64,000 nt of DNA. It comes from Oscillospiraceae bacterium (GTDB lineage: Bacteria; Bacillota; Clostridia; Oscillospirales; Oscillospiraceae). The translations under genes and the position numbers were made by a program. The stretch spans positions 1 to 64,000 of the forward strand of contig SVLB01000007.1 of NCBI GenBank assembly GCA_015068135.1. The letters are read 5' to 3'. Positions 16,041-24,127 of this stretch are shown here, piece by piece (position 1 is the first letter of the stretch; the number at the start of each line of letters is the position of its first letter). Below the pieces are notes generated by a model. That model searched no databases, was not told the DNA's origin, and saw nothing but the letters and a program-made list of their open reading frames with translations.

Positions 16041-16117
16041 AGCAAAACGGATCAATCATTCGCAGGGGCGACTATTCGTCGCCCGCGGGCGGTCAATTAA
16101 ATATATCCGAGATTTTA
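16041..16117. repeat. Intergenic GC hairpin downstream of the serine hydrolase gene
   Basis: GGGCGAC (16066-16072) pairs with GTCGCCC (16078-16084) around a 5-nt loop and is followed by CCCGCGGG. It is a REP-like palindrome of unknown role at the left of the 460-bp gap between 16041 and 16500. Confidence 0.4.
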
Positions 16118-16154
16118 GGGGCTGTTGCAGTGTTTTGCAACAGCCCCTTTTTTT
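16118..16154 (+). terminator. Rho-independent terminator of the serine hydrolase gene
   Basis: GGGGCTGTTGCA pairs with TGCAACAGCCCC-type sequence (16118-16147), followed by seven T residues. Confidence 0.85.
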
Positions 16155-16256
16155 AGTTATTGAGATATTCAGATAATAAGACATTAGATACAAGGTAGAT
16201 ACAATATCGCAATATCCTAATATCTGATATCTTACAGTTTGTATCTTGTATCTTCA
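16155..16256. repeat. GATA-word hairpin repeat, copy A
   Basis: The left half is built of AGATA-type words (GATATTCAGATAATAAG, TTAGATACAAGGTAGATAC) and the right half of their complements (AATATCTGATATCTTAC, TTGTATCTTGTATCTTC). It is low-complexity, non-coding and can form a long imperfect hairpin. Related copies lie at 20328-20497 and 23985-24085. Confidence 0.6.
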
Positions 16257-16352
16257 AAGGGCTGGCATTTGTCATATCCTCCAAAAATGCGACAGGTTTT
16301 GTACATTATTCCCAAAACATACGAGAAAAATTTCCCAGCAGAGCGGTTTGTC

Positions 16353-16406
16353 TTGACAAAGGCGTAAAAAATCAGTACTATCATACTGTGTAACTGGAAA
16401 CGTTTC
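16353..16406 (+). promoter_or_regulatory. malQ promoter with LacI-type operator
   Basis: TTGACA at 16353-16358, 17 bp, TACTAT at 16376-16381. Just downstream, GAAACGTTTC at 16397-16406 is a perfect palindrome centred on CG, the hallmark of LacI/CcpA-family sites. Bound there, a repressor would block early transcription. Confidence 0.65.
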
Positions 16407-16500
16407 AAACAGATATGGACAAATGTCCACGGAACCGGTTTCCTGTCCGCCGCATAGATTGCTTTATTCGGCGGAGATGTTTTGGAAAGGAGTTTTTCCT

Positions 16501-17973
16501 ATGCGAAGCAGTGGTATTTTAATGCACATTACTTCTCTGCCCGGACCCTATGGGGTAGGTACTATGGGCAAGGAGGCTTACGCATTTGTTGATTTTTTGA
16601 AAAAGGCAGGGCAGACCCGTTGGCAGATCCTGCCCCTGGCCCCCACGGGCTACGGGGATTCTCCCTATCAGTCCTGCTCCACCTTTGCGGGCAACCATTA
16701 CCTCATCGACCTGGACCGGCTGGTAGAGGCCGGGCTTCTGAAAACTGAGGAGCTGACTTCCATCCAGTGGAATCAGACCGAGGACCGGGTGGATTACGGT
16801 ATGCTCTACAATCACCGGCTGGATGTCCTGCGCCTTGCTTATTCCCGGTTTACCGGCTCTGAGGCTTTTGACAGCTTCTGCCGGGAGAACAGTATGTGGC
16901 TGCCGGACTTTGCCCTGTTTATGGCCCTGAAGGATCAGACCGGCGGCAAGCCCTGGTACCAGTGGGAGGATGGCTTGAAGCACCGTCAGCCCGATGCGGT
17001 GTGGCAGGCAAGACAGAACCTGAAGGATCAGATCCGGTTCTACAGCTTTGTCCAGTATCTGTTCTTCAGCCAGTGGAAGGCCCTGACGGACTATGCCCAC
17101 GAAAAGGGCATTCAGATCATCGGAGATGTGCCCATCTACGTGCCTTTGGATTCTGTGGAGGTTTGGTCCAGCCCGGAGCTGTTCCAGCTGGATGAGACAT
17201 TGACACCCGTTGCCGTTGCCGGCTGTCCCCCCGATGCCTTTTCTGAGGACGGCCAGCTTTGGGGCAATCCTCTGTATCGCTGGGAAGATCACGCCGCTGA
17301 CGGCTACGGCTGGTGGATCCGCCGGTTGGGCGCCGCCGCCAAGCTGTACGATGTGGTGCGCATCGACCATTTCCGGGGCTTTGAAGCCTACTGGTCCGTC
17401 CCCTACGGAGAGGCCACTGCCAAGAACGGCAAATGGGTCAAGGGCCCGGATATGGACTTTATCAACGCCATCAAGAAGGGGCTGCCCGGTATCGAAATGA
17501 TCGCGGAGGACCTGGGCTATCTGACCCAGGAGGTTTTGGACCTGCGGGACGGCTCCGGCTACCCCGGTATGAAGGTTTTGGAATTTGCCTTTGACTCCAA
17601 GGAGCCTTCCGACTATCTGCCCCATACCTACACCGCAAATACCGTCTGCTACACCGGCACCCATGACAATATGACCATGCGCCAGTGGTTTGAGACCGCT
17701 GAGCCGGAGGCAGTTGCCTACGCGACTGACTATATGCGCCTTTCCAAGGAGGAGGGCCTGGTTTGGGGCGTGATCCGTACCGCCATGGCCAGCGTTTCCG
17801 ATATGTGCATCGTGCAGCTGCAGGACTATCTGGACCTGGGCGGCGAGGCCCGGATGAATTTCCCCGGAACCCAGACCAGTGCCAACTGGACCTGGCGTGT
17901 CAGCGCCGGTTACAATACCGATGAGCTGGCAAAGAAGATCCTGGCATTGACCCGGCTGTATGGCCGTATCTGA
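16501..17973 (+). CDS. malQ: 4-alpha-glucanotransferase (amylomaltase)
   Basis: This 490-residue GH77 enzyme moves maltodextrin segments between acceptors, releasing glucose and making chains that phosphorylase can use. It begins MRSSGILMHITSLPGPYGVG, the normal start of bacterial MalQ. Catalytic nucleophile Asp289 lies in VRIDHFRGFEAYW, acid/base Glu336 in IAEDLGYL, and the transition-state Asp lies in GTHDNMT. The ATG at 16501 follows AAAGGAG. It heads an operon with glgP 22 bp downstream, the standard pairing for maltodextrin or glycogen breakdown, and is probably controlled by a LacI-type repressor at 16397-16406. Confidence 0.95.
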   Translation: MRSSGILMHITSLPGPYGVGTMGKEAYAFVDFLKKAGQTRWQILPLAPTGYGDSPYQSCSTFAGNHYLIDLDRLVEAGLLKTEELTSIQWNQTEDRVDYGMLYNHRLDVLRLAYSRFTGSEAFDSFCRENSMWLPDFALFMALKDQTGGKPWYQWEDGLKHRQPDAVWQARQNLKDQIRFYSFVQYLFFSQWKALTDYAHEKGIQIIGDVPIYVPLDSVEVWSSPELFQLDETLTPVAVAGCPPDAFSEDGQLWGNPLYRWEDHAADGYGWWIRRLGAAAKLYDVVRIDHFRGFEAYWSVPYGEATAKNGKWVKGPDMDFINAIKKGLPGIEMIAEDLGYLTQEVLDLRDGSGYPGMKVLEFAFDSKEPSDYLPHTYTANTVCYTGTHDNMTMRQWFETAEPEAVAYATDYMRLSKEEGLVWGVIRTAMASVSDMCIVQLQDYLDLGGEARMNFPGTQTSANWTWRVSAGYNTDELAKKILALTRLYGRI

Positions 17974-17995
17974 GCCGAAAGATTGGAGAATGAAT

Positions 17996-20326
17996 ATGTA
18001 TAATTGTTTGAATATCCTGAAGTGGACGGAAGCCAAGCTGAAGTACACCTATGACGTATCTTTGAAGGAGGCTTCTGCCCAGGAACTGCATGAGGCATTG
18101 GGCGAGGCTGTAATGATGGCCATTTCCGATAACTGGAATCAGTCCAAGCATACCCGTATGCATCAGAGAAAGGCCTACTATATTTCCGCTGAGTACCTGA
18201 TCGGCCGTTTGGTCTATTCCAATATGTACAATTTGGGCATTTTGGACGAGCTGAAGCAACTGTTTGCCGAGCAGGGTGTGGACCTGGCGATCCTGGAGGA
18301 TATTGAGGATGCCGCCCTGGGTAACGGCGGCCTGGGCAGACTGGCTGCCTGCTTCCTGGACAGTGCCGCTTCCACCAATATCCCGCTGTCCGGCTACGGT
18401 CTGCGGTACAAGTTTGGTCTGTTCAAGCAGAGCTTCGATGAGAACGGCTCTCAGAAGGAGAATGCCGACGACTGGTCCAAGTATGGCGATCCCTGGTCCT
18501 ACCGCCGGTATAACCATACCGTAAAGGTGAGCTTCCCGGATCATACGGTGCTGGCGGTGCCTTACGATGTGCCCGTTATCGGCTACGGCACGCCCAATAT
18601 CGGTACTCTCCGGCTGTGGCAGTGCGAAGCCGAGGAGGAGCTGGACTTCAACGCCTTTAACGATCAGGATTATTTGCGCGCCCTGACCCAGAAGAACAAG
18701 GCTGAGGATATTACCCGTGTGCTGTATCCCAACGACTCCACCTGGGAGGGCAAGCGTCTGCGTATCAAGCAGCAGTATGTGCTGTCCTCTGCCTCTTTGC
18801 AGGATATGCTCCGGGTGTATAAGTCCGCCCACGGCACCGATCTGACCCATTTTGCGGAGTTCTACGCGGTACAGCTGAACGATACCCACCCTGCCATGTC
18901 CATTCCGGAGCTGATCCGTCTGCTCATGAAGGAGGGCATGGACTTTGACAGCGCCTTCGCCATTGCCCAGAAGACCTTCTCCTACACCAACCACACGGTC
19001 ATGGGTGAGGCCCTGGAGAAGTGGCCTTTGGATCTGCTCAGCTCTGTGGTGCCGGAGATCGTGGATATCATCCGCCGCATCGATGCCAAGCTGAAATCCG
19101 AGCATCCCAACCTGTTCATTATCCGGGACAACACTGCCCATATGGCAAACCTGAGTGTCTATGTGGGCAGCTACGTCAACGGCGTTGCGGAGATCCACTC
19201 TCAGATCCTGAAGGACGACTGCTTCAAGGAGTGGTATGCCGCCTTCCCCGAGCGGTTCCAGAACAAGACCAACGGTGTGACCCCCCGTCGCTGGATGGGT
19301 CTTTGCAACCCTGAGCTGACCCAGATGATCAAGTACCGCATCGGCGGCGACTTCTTGAGAGACCTGGATAAGCTTTCCAAGCTCAAGCCCATGATTGATG
19401 ACGACATGGTCCGCCAGTTCAACGCCATCAAGCGCACCAAGAAGGAACAGCTGTGCAAGCTGGTGGCAGAGCGCGAGGGTGTGAAGCTGAATCCCGACTT
19501 CGTATTCGATGTGCAGGTGAAGCGTCTGCATGAGTACAAACGGCAGCTTTTGAATGCCCTGTCCATTGTGGATATCTACTTCCGCCTGAAGGAGGGCGCT
19601 TTGCCCGACTTCCAGCCCACCGTATATCTGTTCGGTGCCAAGTCCGCTCCCGGCTACGCAAGAGCCAAGGCCATTATCCGCTATATCAACCGCATTGCCA
19701 AGATGATCAACAACGATCCTGCGGTGTCCGATAAGCTGAAGGTGGTCTTTGTACAGAACTATAACTGCTCCTACGCCGAGTATATCATTCCTGCCGCAGA
19801 TATCTCCGAGCAGATCAGCCCCGCAGGTACCGAGGCCTCCGGCACCGGTAATATGAAGCTGATGCTCAACGGCGCGGTGACCTTGGGTACTCTGGACGGC
19901 GCCAATGTGGAAATCGTCAAGGAGGCAGGCACAGAGAATAACTATATCTTTGGTGCTACCGTGGATACCATCAATAACGCCAAGGCCACCTATAATCCCC
20001 GTTGGATCTACGACCATAATCCCCGGCTCCACCGCGCGGTGGATACCCTGGTGGACGGTACCGTACCCACCGATGACGATCAGAGGGAGCTGTACCATGC
20101 CATTTTGGACGGCACTTCCTGGCATCAGGCTGACCACTACTTCCTGATGATGGACTATGAGTCCTATGTGGACGCCAAGCTCCAGGCCAACCGGGATTAC
20201 GCCGACCGCCTGGCCTTCGGCAGAAAGTGTCTGCTGAACGTTGCCAGCGGCGCCAAGTTCTCCTCCGACCGGACCATCCGGCAGTACGCAGAGGAGATCT
20301 GGCACGTGAAACCCACACAATTCTAA
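17996..20326 (+). CDS. glgP: Glycogen/starch/alpha-glucan phosphorylase
   Basis: This 776-residue GT35 phosphorylase cleaves alpha-1,4-glucans with phosphate to give glucose-1-phosphate. Visible family blocks are DAALGNGGLGRLAACFLDS near residues 102-120, GYGLRYKFGLF, and the PLP site EASGTGNMKLMLNGA with Lys621. I chose the ATG at 17996, 7 nt after GGAG; the ATG at 17990 is too close to it. It overlaps no neighbour and is co-transcribed with malQ. A GATA-word hairpin and a strong terminator follow. The length is slightly shorter than most GlgP proteins (about 800), all at the N-terminus. Confidence 0.95.
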   Translation: MYNCLNILKWTEAKLKYTYDVSLKEASAQELHEALGEAVMMAISDNWNQSKHTRMHQRKAYYISAEYLIGRLVYSNMYNLGILDELKQLFAEQGVDLAILEDIEDAALGNGGLGRLAACFLDSAASTNIPLSGYGLRYKFGLFKQSFDENGSQKENADDWSKYGDPWSYRRYNHTVKVSFPDHTVLAVPYDVPVIGYGTPNIGTLRLWQCEAEEELDFNAFNDQDYLRALTQKNKAEDITRVLYPNDSTWEGKRLRIKQQYVLSSASLQDMLRVYKSAHGTDLTHFAEFYAVQLNDTHPAMSIPELIRLLMKEGMDFDSAFAIAQKTFSYTNHTVMGEALEKWPLDLLSSVVPEIVDIIRRIDAKLKSEHPNLFIIRDNTAHMANLSVYVGSYVNGVAEIHSQILKDDCFKEWYAAFPERFQNKTNGVTPRRWMGLCNPELTQMIKYRIGGDFLRDLDKLSKLKPMIDDDMVRQFNAIKRTKKEQLCKLVAEREGVKLNPDFVFDVQVKRLHEYKRQLLNALSIVDIYFRLKEGALPDFQPTVYLFGAKSAPGYARAKAIIRYINRIAKMINNDPAVSDKLKVVFVQNYNCSYAEYIIPAADISEQISPAGTEASGTGNMKLMLNGAVTLGTLDGANVEIVKEAGTENNYIFGATVDTINNAKATYNPRWIYDHNPRLHRAVDTLVDGTVPTDDDQRELYHAILDGTSWHQADHYFLMMDYESYVDAKLQANRDYADRLAFGRKCLLNVASGAKFSSDRTIRQYAEEIWHVKPTQF

Positions 20327-20327
20327 G

Positions 20328-20497
20328 ATACAAGATATAAGATACAAGATATAAGATATTAGAGATATTGAGATAGTAAGATAGTAAGATATCTTCAGTA
20401 TCTTCAATATCTTCAATATCTAAAAAACGCTGTCATTCCACTTCGTTCTAATCGGAATGACAGCGTTTTTATATCTTATATCTTATCTTAATGTTTC
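20328..20497. repeat. GATA-word hairpin repeat, copy B, enclosing a terminator
   Basis: At least nine AAGATA- or AGATA-type words run from 20328 to about 20395. Complementary TATCTTCAATATC-type words run to 20421 and again at 20471-20494, on both sides of the terminator at 20423-20470. It fills the convergent gap between glgP and the ATP-grasp gene. Confidence 0.65.
20423..20470. terminator. Bidirectional terminator between glgP and the ATP-grasp gene
   Basis: A 17-bp perfect stem (20423-20439 with 20454-20470) starts with A5 and ends with T5, so it works on both strands for the convergent transcripts. Confidence 0.9.
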
Positions 20498-21517
20498 TTA
20501 CACTTTGATACTCGGTACCAGCTTGCGAATGGTGGGCAGCATACCGATCTTATCGGGAGTATGGGGAGGCAGCTGCCAGAAATCGTGGGCGCAGTAGGTG
20601 TTTCCCTCGATGATCACGGGACCGGTGGGGGTGATGGCCACATCCCAGCCCACATAGCGGATCTGGGGCACGATATGGGCCGCATCCAGGCACATCTGCA
20701 CAGCCTCCTTCACATAAGGCACGGTAAAGCCCTGGATGGGGACCTTGGAATTGGGATGCTCCGTGTAAATGATGCCCTGGACCGTGTCACCGGAGTGGGC
20801 AGGATACTTGATCTTGCCGGTTTCGATATCCACGGGGGAGAACATGCAGTTATTGTCGATGATGCTGCCGTTCATGCCGAACTTCTGCACCACATACAGA
20901 CAGTTGGATTTGCCGGTGTCGTCCAGCAGGGTGATGATCCGCATGGAGCTGACCGCGTTGCTGTAGACTGCGGCAATATCGGGATGGTTGACGATCACAT
21001 CCTCGATGGTATAAAAGTCCTTTTCCTTCAGGTAGCTGTACAGGGCATCCAGGTCGGCAAAATCCTTGCAGTTCAGCCGCTCGCAGCCAAAACCGCAGGT
21101 CTTGTCCCGCAACTTACAGAAGATCTGCTCCTTGCCTGCCACAAAGGCGGCTACATCCTCCTTAGTGGAGGCGCTCAGATCCAGGAAGGATCTGCCGGTG
21201 TACTTGCCGAAGGCACTGTAGAACTCGTCTTTGTTGTCAAACAGATGGCAGTAGTCCAGGTCGTTCAGGCGCATATTCAGCTTCTTGCTGATGAACCGGG
21301 TGACGAAGGTCTTCCGCTCCTTGGCCTTCAGATTATAGAAGGCGAAGATCAGATAGTCGTAATAGCCGGAGCGGTAGCGCAGGGTACACCAGGCCATATC
21401 AAAGAAAATAGCCAGCTTGCTCTTGCCGGAACGCTGGTGGACGGTCTTGATGGTTTCGCTCAGCTTTTTGAAGCTGGCGTTTTTCAGAACTCTGCGAAGA
21501 TAACCTTTTTCAGCCAT
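20498..21517 (-). CDS. ATP-grasp protein (sugar-transfer-associated type)
   Basis: This 339-residue protein resembles the sugar-transfer-associated ATP-grasp family. Supporting features are a lysine-containing strand before the glycine/acidic loop (KEQIFCKLRDKTCGFGCE), SSMRIITLL as the central strand, and VGWDVAITPTGPVIIEGNT at the C-terminus, the metal-binding acidic/Asn block of ATP-grasp enzymes. These enzymes usually join an amine to an activated carboxylate. The ATG at 21517 has AAAGGAGA 7 nt upstream, overlapping the end of the alanine racemase gene, so it is the last gene of the ectB-like/alr/ATP-grasp operon. The substrate is unknown; coupling diaminobutyrate or a D-amino acid to another molecule is inference. 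Confidence 0.7.
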   Translation of the reverse strand: MAEKGYLRRVLKNASFKKLSETIKTVHQRSGKSKLAIFFDMAWCTLRYRSGYYDYLIFAFYNLKAKERKTFVTRFISKKLNMRLNDLDYCHLFDNKDEFYSAFGKYTGRSFLDLSASTKEDVAAFVAGKEQIFCKLRDKTCGFGCERLNCKDFADLDALYSYLKEKDFYTIEDVIVNHPDIAAVYSNAVSSMRIITLLDDTGKSNCLYVVQKFGMNGSIIDNNCMFSPVDIETGKIKYPAHSGDTVQGIIYTEHPNSKVPIQGFTVPYVKEAVQMCLDAAHIVPQIRYVGWDVAITPTGPVIIEGNTYCAHDFWQLPPHTPDKIGMLPTIRKLVPSIKV

Positions 21518-21529
21518 GATAGGTCTCCT

Positions 21530-22645
21530 TTATTCGTAAACTCTGGGAACACGCTTGGAAATATTGCACACGATCTCGTCCACATTGCAATCCAGCAGGT
21601 CCGCCATTTGGGTGATGGTCAGGGTGTCGTCCAAAAGGGAAACGGTGTCGCCCCGTTTCACATGGGGGATATCCGTCACATCCACCATCATCTGGTCCAT
21701 ACAGACTCTGCCGATGATGGGAGCATTTTGACCGTGGATGCGCACATGCCCCAGATTGGAGAGCCTGCGGCTGTAGCCGTCGGCAAAGCCCACGGGGAGG
21801 GTGGCGATCCGGGTAGGACGTCGGGTGGTGAAGGTGCCGCCGTAGCCGACTTCAGACCCGGCTGGGACCTCCTTGACCAGGGCTACCTGGGTGTACCAGT
21901 GCAAAACCTGGCGAAAATCCTCTTTCTCCCACAGCTCCGTATCCACAGGGCAGAGGGCAAAGAGAATATCCCCTGCCCGGACAGCATCCAGCTGTGCCTG
22001 GGGGTGGAGCAAAATGGCGGGGGAGTTGGATACATGGCGCATGGGGATGGTGACCCCTCTTTGGGCCAGGGCATCCAAAACACCGTTGTATTGGGAAAGC
22101 TGATTGCCCATGGCCTTGCCGTCAGCCTCGTCGGCCTTGGCAAAATGGGTAAAACAGCCTGCGATCTGCAAATTGGGAAGCTGGGCGATCCGACTGATCG
22201 CCTCCACAGCCCGGTGATCTGCCGGGAAGCCGATACGGTGCATACCTGTGTCCAGCTTGATGTGGATGGGGTGGCGCACACCGGCCTTTGCCGCCAGGGC
22301 GTTAAGCTTTTCGGCGGCCTCCATGGAAAATACCGTGGGGGTCAGCTTATGGGTCAAAACCATGGGAAGCTGATCGTCGCAGGTGTCTCCCAGGATCAAA
22401 ATGGGATCGGTACAACCCAGGGTGCGCAAAAGGGCACCCTCCTCCCAAATGGCGACCGCATAGTGACGGACACCGCAGGCATGGAGGGTAGGGTAGATCC
22501 CGGCAATGCCGTGACCGTAGCCATCCCCCTTCAGCACGGCCATCAACTGACAACCGGGGGCCAGACGGGACTGGACGGCACGGACATTGTGGGAAAGGGC
22601 ATCCAGGCGGATCACCGCCTGGGTCCTGACAGTCATAGTTCTCAA
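21530..22645 (-). CDS. alr: Alanine racemase family protein
   Basis: This 371-residue fold-type III PLP racemase has its PLP lysine in VLKGDGYGHG (usual pattern VKADAYGHG), the conserved HIKLDTGMHRIG block, the catalytic tyrosine segment EVGYGGTFT and IGRVCMDQMMVDVT near the C-terminus. It interconverts L- and D-alanine, or possibly a related amino acid. The TTG at 22645 has GAGG 7 nt upstream; an ATG at 22636 is the alternative. It lies 14 bp after the aminotransferase and 12 bp before the ATP-grasp gene, so all three are one operon. The odd KGD in place of KAD, and the operon, leave open a substrate other than alanine. Confidence 0.85.
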   Translation of the reverse strand: MRTMTVRTQAVIRLDALSHNVRAVQSRLAPGCQLMAVLKGDGYGHGIAGIYPTLHACGVRHYAVAIWEEGALLRTLGCTDPILILGDTCDDQLPMVLTHKLTPTVFSMEAAEKLNALAAKAGVRHPIHIKLDTGMHRIGFPADHRAVEAISRIAQLPNLQIAGCFTHFAKADEADGKAMGNQLSQYNGVLDALAQRGVTIPMRHVSNSPAILLHPQAQLDAVRAGDILFALCPVDTELWEKEDFRQVLHWYTQVALVKEVPAGSEVGYGGTFTTRRPTRIATLPVGFADGYSRRLSNLGHVRIHGQNAPIIGRVCMDQMMVDVTDIPHVKRGDTVSLLDDTLTITQMADLLDCNVDEIVCNISKRVPRVYE

Positions 22646-22659
22646 AATACTGCCTCGAA

Positions 22660-23910
22660 TTACAGAATTTCCTGGAGGGACTTCTTCAGGATGTTCAGGC
22701 CGCGCAGAAGCTGGTCATCGGGGATCACCAGGGGAGGCATCAGCTTCAGGACTGCGTTGTCACGGCCCACACGCTCGCAGATCATGCCGTTTTTGAAGCA
22801 GGCGGCGATGAGAGGCTTGGTCATATCCCGGTCAAACTTGCTCATATCCAGGCCCCACATCAGACCGATACCACGGTAGCAGATCCGGCTGTCCAGGGGA
22901 GCGATCTCGTCCCGCAGGAAGGCCTCTACAATGGCCTCCTTGCGCTTGACTTCGCCCAGAACATTGTCGTTGACCATCTTCTCCAGACCGGCCTTACCGG
23001 CGATCAGGGACAGCTGGTTGCCGCGGAAGGTGCCGGTGTGCTGACCGGGCTCCCACTTGTCCAGCTCCGGCTTGAACAGCACCATGGAAAGGGGCATGCC
23101 ACAGCCGCCGATGGACTTGGAAATGGTGACCATATCGGGAACGATGCCCGCGCGCTCGAAGGAGAAGAAGGTACCGGTACGGCCATTGCCAACCTGGATA
23201 TCGTCCACGATCAGCAGAATATCGTGGCGGGTACACAGATCACGGAGCTGTACCAGCCAATCGGCGGGGAACACATTGATACCGCCGTCAGCCTGGACGG
23301 TCTCCAGGATCACAGCCGCGGGCTTTTCCACGCCGGAGTGATCATCGGTCAGGAGAGTCTCCATATAGGCGATGGTGTCCAGGCCGGGGAACATACCGGG
23401 AGCGGGAATATGGGTCACGTTGGGCAGGATCTGACCGGCGCCGTCACGGGAGCAACGGTCGGTGGTCAGGGCCAAAGAGCCCATGGTCATGCCGTGGAAG
23501 GCACCCATGAAGGCGAAAATATTCTGACGGCCCTTGTTGATCCGGGCCAGCTTGATGGCGGATTCCACCGCGTTGGTACCGGTGGGGCCGGCAAACTGGA
23601 TCTTGTAGTTCAGACCGCGGGGCTCCAGGATGTTTTGAATGAAATAGTTCAAAAACTCCTCCTTAACGGGGGTGTACATATCCATGGAGTGCATAATGCC
23701 GTCGTTTTGCAGATAGGCGATCATCCGCTCTACCATATAATCCGGGTTGTGACCGTAGTTCAGGGCACCGGCACCGGCGAAAAAGTCCACATATTCCTTG
23801 CCCTGATCGTCAAACATCAAAGCACCCTTGGCCTTGACGAAGGTGGTGGGGAAGCTGCGGCAGTAGGAACGAACATTGGACTCGTAGGTTTCAAAAACAG
23901 ATGTGTTCAT
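22660..23910 (-). CDS. Diaminobutyrate--2-oxoglutarate aminotransferase-like (EctB family)
   Basis: This 416-residue class III PLP aminotransferase closely fits EctB/Dat enzymes: NTSVFETYESNVRSYCRSFP at the start, then FAGPTGTNAVESAIKLAR, FAFMGAFHGMT, LIVDDIQVGNGRTG and the PLP lysine in TISKSIGG. The family makes L-2,4-diaminobutyrate from aspartate semialdehyde and glutamate. I chose the ATG at 23910 with AAAGGAAG upstream, not the ATG at 23931. Ectoine genes ectA and ectC are absent, so ectoine is unlikely; diaminobutyrate may feed a peptide or wall modification through the racemase and ATP-grasp partners. It is driven by the promoter at 23946-23974. Confidence 0.85.
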   Translation of the reverse strand: MNTSVFETYESNVRSYCRSFPTTFVKAKGALMFDDQGKEYVDFFAGAGALNYGHNPDYMVERMIAYLQNDGIMHSMDMYTPVKEEFLNYFIQNILEPRGLNYKIQFAGPTGTNAVESAIKLARINKGRQNIFAFMGAFHGMTMGSLALTTDRCSRDGAGQILPNVTHIPAPGMFPGLDTIAYMETLLTDDHSGVEKPAAVILETVQADGGINVFPADWLVQLRDLCTRHDILLIVDDIQVGNGRTGTFFSFERAGIVPDMVTISKSIGGCGMPLSMVLFKPELDKWEPGQHTGTFRGNQLSLIAGKAGLEKMVNDNVLGEVKRKEAIVEAFLRDEIAPLDSRICYRGIGLMWGLDMSKFDRDMTKPLIAACFKNGMICERVGRDNAVLKLMPPLVIPDDQLLRGLNILKKSLQEIL

Positions 23911-23945
23911 AACGACACTTCCTTTGTTCATAAAATATCGCCATA

Positions 23946-23974
23946 ACTATACCATACTACACAAGGAAAATCAA
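23946..23974 (-). promoter_or_regulatory. Promoter of the aminotransferase-racemase-ATP-grasp operon
   Basis: On the minus strand TTGATT (23974-23969), 17 bp, TATAGT (23951-23946), about 36 bp before the ATG at 23910. Confidence 0.6.
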
Positions 23975-23984
23975 GTGAGGATTT

Positions 23985-24085
23985 CGTGGAAGAAGATAGT
24001 GAGATAATAAGATAATGGGATATTAAGATATTGTGGATACAAGATATCTTTCATATCTCATTATCCCATTATCTTCAATATCTTA
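23985..24085. repeat. GATA-word hairpin repeat, copy C
   Basis: AGATAGTGAGATAATAAG-type words at left, complements at right. The core is a perfect 12-bp match, GATAATGGGATA (24011-24022) with TATCCCATTATC (24062-24073), plus AAGATATTG with CAATATCTT. It separates the aminotransferase promoter from the giant secreted-protein gene. Confidence 0.6.
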
Positions 24086-24088
24086 GCA

Positions 24089-24120
24089 AAAAAAGGATGC
24101 GCTCCAGCGCATCCTTTTTT
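24089..24120 (-). terminator. Terminator of the giant secreted-protein gene
   Basis: A 15-bp perfect stem (24089-24103 with 24106-24120) flanked by A and T runs lies 8 bp past the stop at 24128. Confidence 0.85.
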
Positions 24121-24127
24121 ATGTGGT

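Noticed and set aside
14421-16055. Long open frame on the minus strand opposite the serine hydrolase gene
   Set aside because: It exists only because of codon bias in the real gene on the other strand. It has no ribosome site and a composition rich in His, Gly and Gln with no recognisable motif.
17900-20416. 838-codon open frame opposite glgP
   Set aside because: It is a mirror of the phosphorylase gene, whose PLP site and family blocks are all in the + frame. The antisense product has no family features.
20561-22879. 772-codon + strand frame across the ATP-grasp, alr and ectB genes
   Set aside because: It spans three real genes and their gaps on the other strand and has no start signal or motif.
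20498-23910. Ectoine biosynthesis operon
   Set aside because: Only the EctB-like step is present. The neighbours are a racemase and an ATP-grasp protein, not EctA or EctC.
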